64,000 nucleotides of DNA from Sphingobacterium thalpophilum (GCA_945868825.1 CAMBMM010000001.1:124001-188000), one strand, 5' to 3'. Numbered from the stretch's first letter, positions 17,976 to 27,499 are shown. Notes: generated from the letters alone by a model not told the origin. Numbers and translations: made by a program.

Positions 17976-18740
17976 ATGCAATTTACAGTTAAAGAAGAAA
18001 AAGGGTTTAAATACGTAGAAGAAGGCGAAGGAGAAGTGCTTATACTGCTGCATGGCTTAATGGGTGCGCTGAGTAATTGGGAGGCTGTTATCAACGAATT
18101 TAAAGGCAGATATCGGGTTATTATCCCTATGTTGCCTATTTACGATTTGCCTTTGTTAACCACTGGTGTAAAAACCCTATCTAAATTCTTGAACAGATTT
18201 ATGAAGTTTAAGCAGTTAGAGCAGTCTATTTTATTGGGTAATTCCTTAGGCGGTCATGTGGGTTTGATTTTTACGATAAAGCATACTGCAAAGGTGAAAG
18301 CGCTTGTGTTGGCCGGTAGTTCTGGTTTGTACGAAAATGCATTTGGTGGTACGTTCCCGAAACGTGAAAACTACGAGTTTATTAAAGAAAAAGTAGAGTT
18401 AACCTTTTACAACCCGGCTACAGCCACCAAAGAATTGGTGGACGAAGTGTACGCCGCGGTGAATGATCGGCATAAGGTTATTCGTATTTTAGCGATGGCT
18501 AAATCAGCCATTCGTCATAATATTGCCAAAGAATTAAAACACATTACTGTTCCAGTTTGTTTAATTTGGGGTAAAAACGATATTGTAACTCCACCAGAAG
18601 TGGCCGTAGAGTTTAATCAACTTTTGCCCGACTCTGAACTAAATTGGATTGATAAATGTGGACATGCCCCCATGATGGAGCACCCGGCACAGTTTAACAC
18701 GTATTTAAATTCATTTTTAACTCGAATTGCCTCCACCTAA
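17976..18740 (+). CDS. Alpha/beta-fold hydrolase
   Basis: 254 residues. HGLMGALSNW forms the oxyanion region, the nucleophile elbow is GNSLGG (Ser about 83), the acid is probably Asp in GKNDIVTPPE and the base His in CGHAPMMEHP. No signal peptide. Substrate unknown. In many Bacteroidota an alpha/beta hydrolase of this type stands just before the NAD kinase/BamA block, as here. Confidence 0.87.
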   Translation: MQFTVKEEKGFKYVEEGEGEVLILLHGLMGALSNWEAVINEFKGRYRVIIPMLPIYDLPLLTTGVKTLSKFLNRFMKFKQLEQSILLGNSLGGHVGLIFTIKHTAKVKALVLAGSSGLYENAFGGTFPKRENYEFIKEKVELTFYNPATATKELVDEVYAAVNDRHKVIRILAMAKSAIRHNIAKELKHITVPVCLIWGKNDIVTPPEVAVEFNQLLPDSELNWIDKCGHAPMMEHPAQFNTYLNSFLTRIAST

Positions 18741-18818
18741 TGGTAGTAAACATCATTCAGCATACCACTAGGTTAGTGCTTACGTTAAGAATGAATCAAT
18801 AATTATTTAACCTTAATG

Positions 18819-18848
18819 CCTGATATGTATATCTTACATCAGGTTTTT
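18819..18848 (+). terminator. Probable intrinsic terminator after hydrolase gene
   Basis: CCTGAT plus GTA pairs with TACATCAGG around a short loop (with a 2-base bulge) and is followed by TTTTT. The stem is moderate, not GC-rich. It sits in the 192-base gap before nadK, which otherwise holds only a 32-codon ORF that I do not call a gene. Confidence 0.55.
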
Positions 18849-18932
18849 AATCAATTGGATGCTGCTTCAAATTTTGCGCTTCCATATAGTACTAAATTAA
18901 AGAATGGCTGAGGTCAATAAAACAGCATAGGT

Positions 18933-19814
18933 ATGAAAGTTGCAATTTACGGACGTCGATTTAATACACGTGTAGTTCCTTTTCTACAGCATCTATTCGA
19001 TTCTTTGCTTAAAAAAGGAATTGATGTAGTGGTGTATGATAAGTTTCATGAATTTATCCAAGATCAAGTTTCTTTACCAAAAGTTCCCGATACTTTTTCG
19101 GCAGGAGATGATTTAAGTGGTAAGGTAGATATCATGTTTAGCTTAGGCGGTGATGGTACTTTGTTGGATACCGTTACCCTCATCAGAGATTCTAACATTC
19201 CTGTTTTGGGAATTAACTTCGGTCGTTTGGGCTTTTTGGCAAGTATAAATAAAGATGCCATAGACGAGGCCATAGAAAGCCTTTTACATAAGCAATATAC
19301 GTTGGATAAACGTTCCTTATTGTGTATTGAATCAGCATTTAACCCATTTGGCGTCGATAATTTTGCCCTGAACGATATTACGTTTCATAAACGAGATACG
19401 TCTGCCATGATTATCATTCATGCCTATTTAAACAACGAATTTTTAAACTCGTATTGGGCCGATGGACTTATCGTGGCTACCCCAACGGGTTCTACCGCGT
19501 ATTCATTAAGTTGCGGCGGCCCCATTGTAATGCCTAGTTCGGGCAATATAGTAGTAACCCCCATTGCCCCACATAACTTAAATGTGCGGCCCATTGTATT
19601 ATCAGATAGCAACGAATTATCTTTTGAAATAGAAGGAAGAAGTTCAAAATACCGCTTGTCTTGCGATTCAAGAACCGAAGTAGTAGATACCTCGGTAAAA
19701 ATTGTGGTAAAAAAAGCACCTTTTGAAATAAATCTAATTCGTTTACATCAAGAAAACTACCTCGAAACCTTAAGAAATAAATTGCTTTGGGGTATTGATA
19801 CACGGAATTATTAA
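18933..19814 (+). CDS. nadK: NAD kinase
   Basis: 293 residues, standard length. GGDGTLLDT (72-80) is the catalytic/ATP motif, and ATPTGSTAYSLSCGGP and NDITFHKR are the NAD-binding stretches. It phosphorylates NAD to NADP in the cytoplasm. First gene of a tight operon nadK-DUF6089-uppS-bamA-ompH-ompH; its stop overlaps the next ATG by one base (TAATG). Confidence 0.95.
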   Translation: MKVAIYGRRFNTRVVPFLQHLFDSLLKKGIDVVVYDKFHEFIQDQVSLPKVPDTFSAGDDLSGKVDIMFSLGGDGTLLDTVTLIRDSNIPVLGINFGRLGFLASINKDAIDEAIESLLHKQYTLDKRSLLCIESAFNPFGVDNFALNDITFHKRDTSAMIIIHAYLNNEFLNSYWADGLIVATPTGSTAYSLSCGGPIVMPSSGNIVVTPIAPHNLNVRPIVLSDSNELSFEIEGRSSKYRLSCDSRTEVVDTSVKIVVKKAPFEINLIRLHQENYLETLRNKLLWGIDTRNY

Positions 19815-20605
19815 TGAGCAAGCGATTCGTAGTTCTTTTTTTAATACATATTAGTGCACTCCAACTACGTGCCCAAACTTGGGAGGTTGGAGGCTTTCTG
19901 GGTGCCTCTGGCTACATGGGCGATTTAAACCAAACAGGTATTAGCCAGTTTAACAACGTGGCTTTTGGAGGCCAAATAAAACGTAATTTCGATCCCAATT
20001 GGTCCGCTAAACTCAATTTTGTACATGGTACTATTTTGGCTAGCGATGCGAAATCAAATTCGGTAAATCAGCAAATGCGTAACCTTAGTTTTTATTCGCC
20101 AATCTCAGAACTTTCCTTACAAGTAGAATTTAACTTTTTGTCTTATTTAGCCGGTATTAGCCGTACCCGTATCACACCTTTTTTGTTTAGTGGACTGGGT
20201 GCCATCAAATTTAACCCCAAAGTAGACATAAGTGGCGGAGGTATTGTAAATACCTTTGCCTTAAACGATTATTTAACCGAGGGACAAACACAACCCTATA
20301 AAACCTTAGCCATGAGTATACCCTATGGTATTGGGGTGAAATATAATATTAATAGTACCTGGAATTTGAATGCTGAAATTGGCTATAGAACTGCTTATAC
20401 CGATTATTTAGACGATGTGAGTCTGAATTATCCTACAGATTTAACTACCCGCCCATATCTAAGTCAATTACTTTCAGACCCATCGGGTATGGCACCAAAC
20501 GGTGGCCAACGTGGCGATTATAGGAAAAGAGACACCTATATGTTTGCGGGCTTAAGCCTAACTTATACCTTTGTAAGCCGAAAATGTCCGGTTGTAGGCA
20601 ATTAA
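19814..20605 (+). CDS. DUF6089-family outer-membrane beta-barrel protein
   Basis: 263 residues with signal peptide (FLIHISALQLRAQ) and repeated amphipathic beta-strands (WEVGGFLGASGYMGDLNQ at the start, YMFAGLSLTYTFVSRKCP at the end). The position between nadK and uppS is that of the DUF6089 family in Bacteroidota. Presumed outer-membrane barrel; role unknown, though the setting next to BamA suggests envelope biogenesis. Confidence 0.8.
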   Translation: MSKRFVVLFLIHISALQLRAQTWEVGGFLGASGYMGDLNQTGISQFNNVAFGGQIKRNFDPNWSAKLNFVHGTILASDAKSNSVNQQMRNLSFYSPISELSLQVEFNFLSYLAGISRTRITPFLFSGLGAIKFNPKVDISGGGIVNTFALNDYLTEGQTQPYKTLAMSIPYGIGVKYNINSTWNLNAEIGYRTAYTDYLDDVSLNYPTDLTTRPYLSQLLSDPSGMAPNGGQRGDYRKRDTYMFAGLSLTYTFVSRKCPVVGN

Positions 20606-20613
20606 TATAAAAT

Positions 20614-21345
20614 ATGGCTATTCCAGCAGCAATAGATTTACAGCATTTACCACAACATGTAGCCATTATTATGGATGGCAACGGCCGTTGGGCAAAAGAG
20701 CAGGGTAAATTGCGGGTATTCGGTCATCAAAATGGAGTAAAAGCGGTGAAAGATACCGTAGAAGGTGCAGTAGAGCTGGGTATAAAATACCTTACCCTTT
20801 ATGCTTTTTCTACCGAAAACTGGAATAGACCCCAACAAGAGGTAAACGCCTTGATGGAACTTTTGGTAAAAACCATTACTAAAGAAACGGCTACTTTAAT
20901 GAAACATCAAATTCGTTTAAATGCCATTGGCGATTTAACTTCTTTGCCAGCTACGTGTTATCAGGAATTGATGGAAGCCATGGAAAAAACGAGTGCGAAT
21001 ACGATATGTACGCTTACGCTAGCCTTAAGTTACAGCTCACGGTGGGAGCTCACGGAGGCATTAAAAACAGTGGCTACAAAAGTAAAAACAGGTGAATTAA
21101 GGTCTGAAGATATTACCGAACAACTCTTAAGCGAACATTTAACTACGGCTGGCTTACCCGATCCGGAATTGATGATACGTACCAGTGGCGAACTGCGTTT
21201 GAGTAATTTTATGATGTGGCAATTGGCTTATACAGAGCTTTATTTTACCCCCAAATTGTGGCCCGATTTTCGCCGCTCCGATTTGTATGAAGCTATTCTT
21301 GATTTTCAAAAACGAGAACGTAGATTTGGAAAAATTAGTGAATAG
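20614..21345 (+). CDS. uppS: Isoprenyl transferase (undecaprenyl diphosphate synthase)
   Basis: 243 residues, standard cis-prenyltransferase. HVAIIMDGNGRWAK carries the catalytic Asp (D21), and the later signatures YAFSTENWNRP and DLMIRTSGE-like PELMIRTSGELRLSNFM are intact. It makes the C55 lipid carrier for peptidoglycan and surface glycans at the inner membrane. It lies 8 bases after the DUF6089 gene and 69 bases before bamA. Confidence 0.95.
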   Translation: MAIPAAIDLQHLPQHVAIIMDGNGRWAKEQGKLRVFGHQNGVKAVKDTVEGAVELGIKYLTLYAFSTENWNRPQQEVNALMELLVKTITKETATLMKHQIRLNAIGDLTSLPATCYQELMEAMEKTSANTICTLTLALSYSSRWELTEALKTVATKVKTGELRSEDITEQLLSEHLTTAGLPDPELMIRTSGELRLSNFMMWQLAYTELYFTPKLWPDFRRSDLYEAILDFQKRERRFGKISE

Positions 21346-21414
21346 TGCAAAAAAATCAATTTTTAACAATTTTTAACAAAGGTTTAAGCTAATTTAGCGC
21401 CTTAATTCCACGAG

Positions 21415-23952
21415 ATGAATCGCATACTTTTAACACTCTTATTATTGTTTAACGGCTTATGGGCTTTTGGTCAGTTTGGTCGCACCAAGCAACCGACCAT
21501 ATCCCGTACTTCATCAAGCGGTGTTAGCTATTTAGAACCGAAAGAATACATTATTGGAGGAACTACCGTAAAAGGTGCTCAATACCTTGATGCTGGTGTA
21601 CTGGTAACCATTTCTAAATTAACGGTTGGCGAAAAAGTGTTGGTACCTGGCGACGCTACAGCCAATGCAGTAAAAAACTTGTGGGATCAAGGCCTTTTAG
21701 ATGATGTAAAATTGAATATATCGGATATTAGAGGTGATAGTATATTTTTTGAAATTGAAGTTTTAGAACGCCCACGTGTAAGCAAGTTTGAGTTTACAGG
21801 TCTAAAAAAGGGCGAAATAGACGATATTCAGGATAAAATTAAAGATAAGAATGGTCAAATTATAAATGATAATTTATACAATACCGTAAGTTCTATTATT
21901 AAAAAGCATTTTACCGAAAAGGGATATTTGTATACTGAAGTGGCTTATAAACAGCTAAAAGATACGGTAGAAGCCAATTCGTTAATTTTAAAAGTGCTGG
22001 TAAATAAGCAAAATAAGGTAAAGGTTCACAAAATCTCAATAGAAGGCAATACGGTATTTAGTGATTATCAGATTCGCAAAATGCTAAAGAAAACTAAGCA
22101 GCAGGCCTTTTATAAAGTATTGGGTACCGGTAAATTTACTGCCGAAAAATTTGAATCAGACAAAGAAAAATTACTATCTAAATTGCAAGAGAGAGGGTAT
22201 CGCGATGCCAGATTGGTTAAAGATTCTGTTGCCAAGTTTGATGCTAATGCTATTGAAGTTTTCTTAAAAGTGTACGAAGGTCCGAAATACTATTTCGGCA
22301 ACCTCAGTTGGTCTGGTAATGCAAAATACGCTGCCGATATATTGCAAAAAGTGCTTTCTATTAAAAAGGGAGAAATTTTTAGTGAAGAAAAACTAGATAA
22401 AAAACTTACTGGCAGTGCCAATGGCGATGATGTTTCGGCTTTATATTTAAATGATGGATACTTAACGTTTAATGTTGATCCGGTGCAAACAAAAGTGCAT
22501 CAAGATACCATTGATATTGAGTTTAGAGTGTACGAGGGTCCGCAATACACCATTAGTAAAGTAAGCCTAAAAGGTAACGACATTACCAACGATAGAGTGG
22601 TTTTGAGAGAAATTCGTACCAAACCGGGACAAAAGTTCTCCAAAGAAGCGGTAATAAGAACCACTCGTGAAATTGCACAATTGGGTAATTTTGATGAGCA
22701 AAAAACAGATGTGAAGCCAATTCCTAATCCTGCCGATGGAACAGTAGACATTGAATATACCGTGTCGGAAAAACCCTCTGATCAAATAGAATTATCAGGT
22801 GGTTTTGGTGGTGGCCGTATTATCGGTACATTGGGATTAACCTTTAATAACTTCTCGGCTCGTAATATTTTTAATGGCAAAGCTTGGAAACCACTTCCTA
22901 AAGGCGATGGGCAGAAATTAAGCATACGTGGGCAAACCAATGGCAAATTTTACCAGTCCTATAGTTTCTCTTTCTCAGAGCCTTGGTTGGGTGGTAAAAA
23001 ACCAGTAAACTTCGGCATTAGTGCCTTTACTTCTTTGCAATCAAACGGGCTTTCGGGAGCAGATCCTAACTTGCAAAAAATTAGGATGAACGGAATTACC
23101 TTTAGTTTAGGCCAACGTTTAAAATGGCCAGATGATTATTTCCAGTTAGTGCATTCTATTAATTTGCAACAATATGTTTTAAGAAATTATGCCGATCGTT
23201 TCCTTTTCTCTAACGGAAAATCCTATAATTTTAATGTTTCCCAACAGTTTTCACGTAACTCCGTAGATGCACCAATTTATCCAACTTCGGGATCGCAGTT
23301 GCGTTTTACTGTACAATTAACGCCACCATATTCGTTATTTAATAAAATTAACTACGCCACGGCTACCGATCAAGATCGTTACCGCTATGTAGAATACCAC
23401 AAATGGAAATTTGATGCACAATGGTACCAACGTATTTACGGAAAACTAATTTTGAAAGCACAAGCACAGTTTGGTTTCTTGGGTTCTTACAACAAAGCCG
23501 TGGGTCAATCTCCTTTTGAGCGCTTTAAATTAGGTGGCGATGGTATGCAAGGATTTGATTTTCTACAAGGCTCAGAAATTATTGGTATGAGAGGATATCA
23601 AAACAATTCGGTTATCCCAGTTGGTTCAAATCCGCAAATAGCACAAGGTTCCGGTAGCCCTATCTATAATAAGTATGTATTAGAATTGCGTCACCCCATT
23701 ACCCTAAGCCAGCAAGCCACTGTATTTGTTTTGGCTTTTGCCGAAGGAGGAAATACCTGGAACAATTTCAAACAATTCTCTCCATTTAACGTACGCCGTT
23801 CGGCTGGTTTTGGAGCCCGTATATTCTTACCAATATTTGGTTTACTTGGCTTAGATTACGGATATGGTTTTGATACCATACCGGGAATACCGGCAGCCAA
23901 CAAAGGACAATTCCACTTTAGTATTGCCCAACAAATGGGTGGAGGTTTTTAA
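21415..23952 (+). CDS. bamA: Outer-membrane protein assembly factor BamA
   Basis: 845 residues with signal peptide (LLTLLLLFNGLWAFGQ). POTRA repeats fill about residues 50-440 (for example KVHKISIEGNTVFSDYQIRKML and YTISKVSLKGNDITNDRVVLREIRT). The C-terminal half is the Omp85 barrel, with FKLGGDGMQGF matching the conserved region that usually holds the (V/I)RGF loop motif, and an aromatic C-terminus (QMGGGF). It folds beta-barrel proteins into the outer membrane. Two periplasmic Skp-type chaperones follow directly. Confidence 0.95.
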   Translation: MNRILLTLLLLFNGLWAFGQFGRTKQPTISRTSSSGVSYLEPKEYIIGGTTVKGAQYLDAGVLVTISKLTVGEKVLVPGDATANAVKNLWDQGLLDDVKLNISDIRGDSIFFEIEVLERPRVSKFEFTGLKKGEIDDIQDKIKDKNGQIINDNLYNTVSSIIKKHFTEKGYLYTEVAYKQLKDTVEANSLILKVLVNKQNKVKVHKISIEGNTVFSDYQIRKMLKKTKQQAFYKVLGTGKFTAEKFESDKEKLLSKLQERGYRDARLVKDSVAKFDANAIEVFLKVYEGPKYYFGNLSWSGNAKYAADILQKVLSIKKGEIFSEEKLDKKLTGSANGDDVSALYLNDGYLTFNVDPVQTKVHQDTIDIEFRVYEGPQYTISKVSLKGNDITNDRVVLREIRTKPGQKFSKEAVIRTTREIAQLGNFDEQKTDVKPIPNPADGTVDIEYTVSEKPSDQIELSGGFGGGRIIGTLGLTFNNFSARNIFNGKAWKPLPKGDGQKLSIRGQTNGKFYQSYSFSFSEPWLGGKKPVNFGISAFTSLQSNGLSGADPNLQKIRMNGITFSLGQRLKWPDDYFQLVHSINLQQYVLRNYADRFLFSNGKSYNFNVSQQFSRNSVDAPIYPTSGSQLRFTVQLTPPYSLFNKINYATATDQDRYRYVEYHKWKFDAQWYQRIYGKLILKAQAQFGFLGSYNKAVGQSPFERFKLGGDGMQGFDFLQGSEIIGMRGYQNNSVIPVGSNPQIAQGSGSPIYNKYVLELRHPITLSQQATVFVLAFAEGGNTWNNFKQFSPFNVRRSAGFGARIFLPIFGLLGLDYGYGFDTIPGIPAANKGQFHFSIAQQMGGGF

Positions 23953-23962
23953 TCAAAAAGGC

Positions 23963-24493
23963 ATGAAAAAATTAGCTCTTATCTTATTTCTTGTTTGCGG
24001 TGTCTTTTTAAGCAGCGTGGCGCAACGCTTTGTGTATGTAGATAGCGAATACATCTTAAAGCATATTCCAGAATACAATTCGGCACAAAAGCAATTAGAT
24101 GCCTTATCAGACCAATGGCAAAAAGATGTAGATGCCAAATTTGCGGATATTGAAAAGTTATATAAAGCCTATCAGGCCGATCAAGTATTGCTTACCGATG
24201 ATATGCGTAAACGTCGCGAAGCAGAAATTGTAGAAAAAGAAAAACAAGCAAAAGAATTTCAACGCCAGAAATTTGGCTTTGAAGGCGAATTGTTTCAGCA
24301 AAGAAGCCGCTTAATTAAGCCCATACAAGAACGGGTAGCTAAAGCAGTGCAGGCCTTGGCCGAAGATCAGCAGTTGGATGTAGTATTTGATAAAGGCAGT
24401 GATGTAACTATGCTGTATGCCAATGCCCGCTTAGATAGAAGCAATGAAGTAATTACACGTTTAGGATATAAACCCGGAACATTTGCGAAATAA
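23963..24493 (+). CDS. OmpH/Skp-family periplasmic chaperone (first copy)
   Basis: 176 residues from ATG at 23963, where a clean signal peptide begins (MKKLALILFLVCGVFLSSVAQ). The track start at 23864 lies inside bamA and is an in-frame extension, so I reject it. After the leader, YVDSEYILKHIPEYNSAQKQLD is the OmpH/Skp start, followed by a long charged helix (about 45-125) for the tentacle coiled coil. It carries unfolded outer-membrane proteins to BamA. 10-base gap to bamA. Confidence 0.9.
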   Translation: MKKLALILFLVCGVFLSSVAQRFVYVDSEYILKHIPEYNSAQKQLDALSDQWQKDVDAKFADIEKLYKAYQADQVLLTDDMRKRREAEIVEKEKQAKEFQRQKFGFEGELFQQRSRLIKPIQERVAKAVQALAEDQQLDVVFDKGSDVTMLYANARLDRSNEVITRLGYKPGTFAK

Positions 24494-24525
24494 TAAAAAC
24501 TTTAGTAACATCGTAAACCAAAAAC

Positions 24526-25152
24526 ATGAACAATAATAACATGAAAAAATCAATTAAAATAGCTGCCTTGTCATTCGTATTAGGCTTTTTAGTGTTGAGC
24601 GCACAAGCACAACAAAAGTTTGGTCATATCAATTCTAGCGATTTATTGCAATCAATGCCCGAAATGAAGGTTGCCGATGCCGCTTTTCAAACCTATGCTA
24701 AAGCAAAACAAAGTGCTTTGGAGCAAATGGATGCTGAACGTCAGAAAAAAATTGTTAGCTACCAAGAGAAATACAAATCTCTGAGCGAAGCAAACAAAGA
24801 AACTTTAGGTAAAGAGTTGGAAACCTTGGGTAAAGAAATCCAAGATATGGAAAAGCGTATTACGGATACCGAGCAAAAATCTCAAGAAGAGCTAAATGCC
24901 AAACGCTCTGAAATGTACCAACCCGTATTTGAAAAAGCAGAAAAAGCAGTAAAAGCAGTAGCTAAAGAAAAAGGCTACGCTTATGTATTTGATGTATCTC
25001 AGCCAGGCGTAGTGTATTTCGATGGTGGTGATGATATTATTGAAGTAGTAAAAGCTAAACTAGCGGCTGCAGCTGCAGCGGTTGTTACTCCAGCTCCTAC
25101 TGCTGCTCCAGCACCAGCAAAAGCTCCTGCTGCTCCAGCAAAGAAAAAATAA
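24526..25152 (+). CDS. OmpH/Skp-family periplasmic chaperone (second copy)
   Basis: 208 residues (203 if it starts at the second ATG, 24541, which better fits the signal peptide MKKSIKIAALSFVLGFLVLSAQAQ). GHINSSDLLQSMPEMKVADAAFQ is the family start, then a long coiled helix. It differs from the first copy by an Ala/Pro/Lys-rich tail (about 30 residues, PAPTAAPAPAKAPAAPAKKK) that may be unstructured or bind peptidoglycan. Tandem Skp pairs after bamA are usual in the phylum. It ends at a strong terminator. Confidence 0.9.
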   Translation: MNNNNMKKSIKIAALSFVLGFLVLSAQAQQKFGHINSSDLLQSMPEMKVADAAFQTYAKAKQSALEQMDAERQKKIVSYQEKYKSLSEANKETLGKELETLGKEIQDMEKRITDTEQKSQEELNAKRSEMYQPVFEKAEKAVKAVAKEKGYAYVFDVSQPGVVYFDGGDDIIEVVKAKLAAAAAAVVTPAPTAAPAPAKAPAAPAKKK

Positions 25153-25172
25153 AAATCTCAAAAAATTAAATG

Positions 25173-25210
25173 AATGCGAAGTCAATAAATTCAAGTTGAC
25201 TTCGCATTTT
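25173..25210 (+). terminator. Intrinsic terminator ending the nadK-ompH operon
   Basis: AATGCGAAGTCAA and TTGACTTCGCATT form a perfect 13-bp stem around a 10-base loop and run into TTTTTGTTTT. The T-run ends 8 bases before the murI ATG, so murI needs its own promoter or partial read-through. Confidence 0.92.
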
Positions 25211-25218
25211 TGTTTTAT

Positions 25219-26025
25219 ATGAGCGCAAAACTCCCCATAGGTATTTTCGATTCGGGTATTGGCGGTTTAACCGTTGCCAGCGCCATTCATAAGGTATTGC
25301 CTCATGAAGAGTTGGTTTATTTTGGCGATACTGCCCATTTACCATATGGCGATAAATCGCCTGAAGCTATCAAGTACTTTAGCTTAAAAATTGCTCAATT
25401 TTTGCTCGATAAGCAGTGTAAAATGATTGTTATTGCCTGCAATACCGCTTCATCATTGGCTTACCATGATTTGGTAGAATTTATTGGGGATAAAATACCG
25501 GTGCTCAATGTGATAGATCCTATAGTTGATTTTGTAGCAGCAGAAAAGCAGTTAAAGCATGTTGGTGTAATTGGTACCAAGGCTACCATCAATTCAGATT
25601 TGTATGCCAAAAAACTTCAGTTGGCTCGGCCAGGTATTGAAGTCAAATCTTTAGCCACGCCACTTTTGGCACCCATGATAGAGGAAGGGTTTTTTAGTAA
25701 TACCATTAGTAAAACGGTAATTAATTCCTATTTATCGTCTCAAAAATTAAAAAATATAGATAGTTTGATTTTGGCATGCACCCATTATCCACTCATTCAA
25801 GCAGAAATTGAAGAATTTTATCACGAAAAGGTAACAATTATTAATTCTGCAGCAATCGTAGCCCAATCTGTTCATAAAAAATTAACGGAATTGCACTTAT
25901 TGAACAAATTCGGTGCTAAAAAACATCAATTTTTTGTTTCCGATTATACTTCTTCCTTTGAAAAGAGCACAAAATTATTTTTTGGTGAAAAAATACACCT
26001 AAAATTAAAAAATATTTGGTCTTAA
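25219..26025 (+). CDS. murI: Glutamate racemase
   Basis: 268 residues from ATG at 25219 (MSAKLPIGIFDSGIGG). The track's TTG start at 25210 lies within the T-run of the terminator and is unlikely. Catalytic cysteines are in VIACNTASS and ACTHYPLI, and FDSGIGGLT is the substrate loop. It makes D-glutamate for peptidoglycan in the cytoplasm. Conserved neighbour of the bamA block. Confidence 0.94.
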   Translation: MSAKLPIGIFDSGIGGLTVASAIHKVLPHEELVYFGDTAHLPYGDKSPEAIKYFSLKIAQFLLDKQCKMIVIACNTASSLAYHDLVEFIGDKIPVLNVIDPIVDFVAAEKQLKHVGVIGTKATINSDLYAKKLQLARPGIEVKSLATPLLAPMIEEGFFSNTISKTVINSYLSSQKLKNIDSLILACTHYPLIQAEIEEFYHEKVTIINSAAIVAQSVHKKLTELHLLNKFGAKKHQFFVSDYTSSFEKSTKLFFGEKIHLKLKNIWS

Positions 26026-26107
26026 ATCGCTTTTAATCAAAATTCACTTCATTTATTCACATTTATAGCAAATGTTAGTAACCATTTTTAACATTTTGAC
26101 TAAAAAA

Positions 26108-26143
26108 TTAGATATTTATAGCTAGTTCGTTTAAAATATCTAA
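26108..26143 (+). promoter_or_regulatory. 10-bp inverted repeat just upstream of amtB
   Basis: TTAGATATTT (26108-26117) and AAATATCTAA (26134-26143) are perfect inverted arms with a 16-base spacer, ending two bases before the amtB ATG. It could be an operator or a leader hairpin that covers the start region. The surrounding DNA is very AT-rich, so chance is possible. Confidence 0.4.
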
Positions 26144-26145
26144 AA

Positions 26146-27462
26146 ATGGCAAAAACTTTATCCAAATTCCCCTTTATTATTCTATTTCTTATTGTAATAT
26201 TGGCTTTTTGCTTTCCATCTATACCCAAAGCAATACCAATACAGACATCTATCAATACAGCCGATACCGCTTGGATGTTAACCGCTACTGCCTTGGTATT
26301 AATCATGACTCCGGGATTGGCTTTCTTTTACGGCGGAATGGTGAATAAAAAGAATGTCATATCAACCATGCTGCAAAGTTTTATTTGCATGGTACTCATT
26401 ACAGTAATGTGGGTAGTATTTGGTTTTAGCTTAGCTTTTGGTGAAAGCATTGGCGGTTTTATTGGAAACCCTAGCACCTACTTTATGATGAATGGGGTAA
26501 TAGACGGACAGCCTTGGAAATTGGCACCTACCATTCCATTTTTATTGTTTGCCATGTATCAATTAAAATTTGCCATTATTACACCTGCTCTAATTACCGG
26601 AGCTTTTGCAGAGCGTATTCGCTTTATTTCTTATACCTTATTTATTTGTTTGTTTTTCATTTTCATTTATGCCCCTTTGGCCCATGCAACCTGGCATCCC
26701 GATGGCGTGTTATTTAAATTAGGTGTGTTAGATTTTGCTGGTGGAACTGTGGTTCATATGTCGGCAGGTTGGGCAGCATTGGCCTCGGCCCTATATCTTA
26801 AAAAACGCAACGAAGTATCGCATACCCCAGCCCGTATAACGTATGTATTGTTGGGTACCGGCTTGTTGTGGTTTGGTTGGTATGGCTTTAATGCCGGCTC
26901 GGCTTTTGGCGCATCAACATTAGCTGTTACGGCCATGGCTACCACCATGACAGCCTCTTCGGCAGCAGCTTTGAGTTGGATTTTCTATGATGCTTGGAAA
27001 GGCCGCAAACCTTCGGCTATGGGAACCTGCATTGCAGCTGTAGTGGGCTTGGTAGCCATAACTCCCGCAGCTGGTTTTGTAAGCATTCCACACTCCTTAA
27101 TAATTGGTGTTGTTGCCGCTTTGGTGAGCAATATTTTGGTAGATTGGCGTAGCCGAACCGGCCTAGACGATACCTTGGATGTATTTCCCTGCCATGGCGT
27201 AGGAGGGATGGTAGGCATGCTGCTTACTGGCGTATTTGCCCATACTGCGGTAAATGGGGCCAATACAACGGGTAACGGTTTGCTTTTTGGCGAAACGCAT
27301 TTATTTTTGGTACAAAGTTTGGCTTTAGTAGGCGTTTCTATTTTTGCTTTTATAGGCTCTATGGCTTTATTAAAACTAACCGATATCATTAGTCCGCTTA
27401 GAGTAAGTGCAGCCGATGAACAGGAAGGCTTAGATTTGAGTCAACACGGAGAGAAGTTGTAG
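26146..27462 (+). CDS. amtB: Ammonium transporter (Amt/MEP/Rh family)
   Basis: 438 residues: signal-like first helix, then 11 membrane helices. Conserved features are ADTAWMLTATALVLIMTPGLAFFYGG (entry region), FAIITPALITGAFAERIRF, and the twin pore histidines in GGTVVHMSAGW and FPCHGVGGMVG. It conducts ammonium/ammonia into the cytoplasm. No P-II (glnK) gene is next to it, unlike the common amtB-glnK pair. The ATG follows an inverted repeat that may control it. Confidence 0.94.
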   Translation: MAKTLSKFPFIILFLIVILAFCFPSIPKAIPIQTSINTADTAWMLTATALVLIMTPGLAFFYGGMVNKKNVISTMLQSFICMVLITVMWVVFGFSLAFGESIGGFIGNPSTYFMMNGVIDGQPWKLAPTIPFLLFAMYQLKFAIITPALITGAFAERIRFISYTLFICLFFIFIYAPLAHATWHPDGVLFKLGVLDFAGGTVVHMSAGWAALASALYLKKRNEVSHTPARITYVLLGTGLLWFGWYGFNAGSAFGASTLAVTAMATTMTASSAAALSWIFYDAWKGRKPSAMGTCIAAVVGLVAITPAAGFVSIPHSLIIGVVAALVSNILVDWRSRTGLDDTLDVFPCHGVGGMVGMLLTGVFAHTAVNGANTTGNGLLFGETHLFLVQSLALVGVSIFAFIGSMALLKLTDIISPLRVSAADEQEGLDLSQHGEKL

Positions 27463-27491
27463 AATTAGCATGCTTTATTCAATAAAATCCT

Positions 27492-27499
27492 TATTTTTG
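27492..27499 (+). promoter_or_regulatory. Candidate -7 element for purF
   Basis: TATTTTTG fits TAnnTTTG and ends 17 bases before the purF ATG at 27517. No TTTG at the usual -33 distance, so evidence is a single element. Confidence 0.35.

Noticed and set aside
18811-18905. Remnant of a CBS-domain gene
   Set aside because: The 32-codon ORF has no CBS-like residues; sequence is better explained by a terminator and spacer.
23864-23962. Early start of the first OmpH gene
   Set aside because: The extension lies inside bamA, and the signal peptide begins only at 23963.
25210-25218. TTG start of murI
   Set aside because: It falls in the T-run of the terminator; ATG at 25219 gives the family N-terminus.
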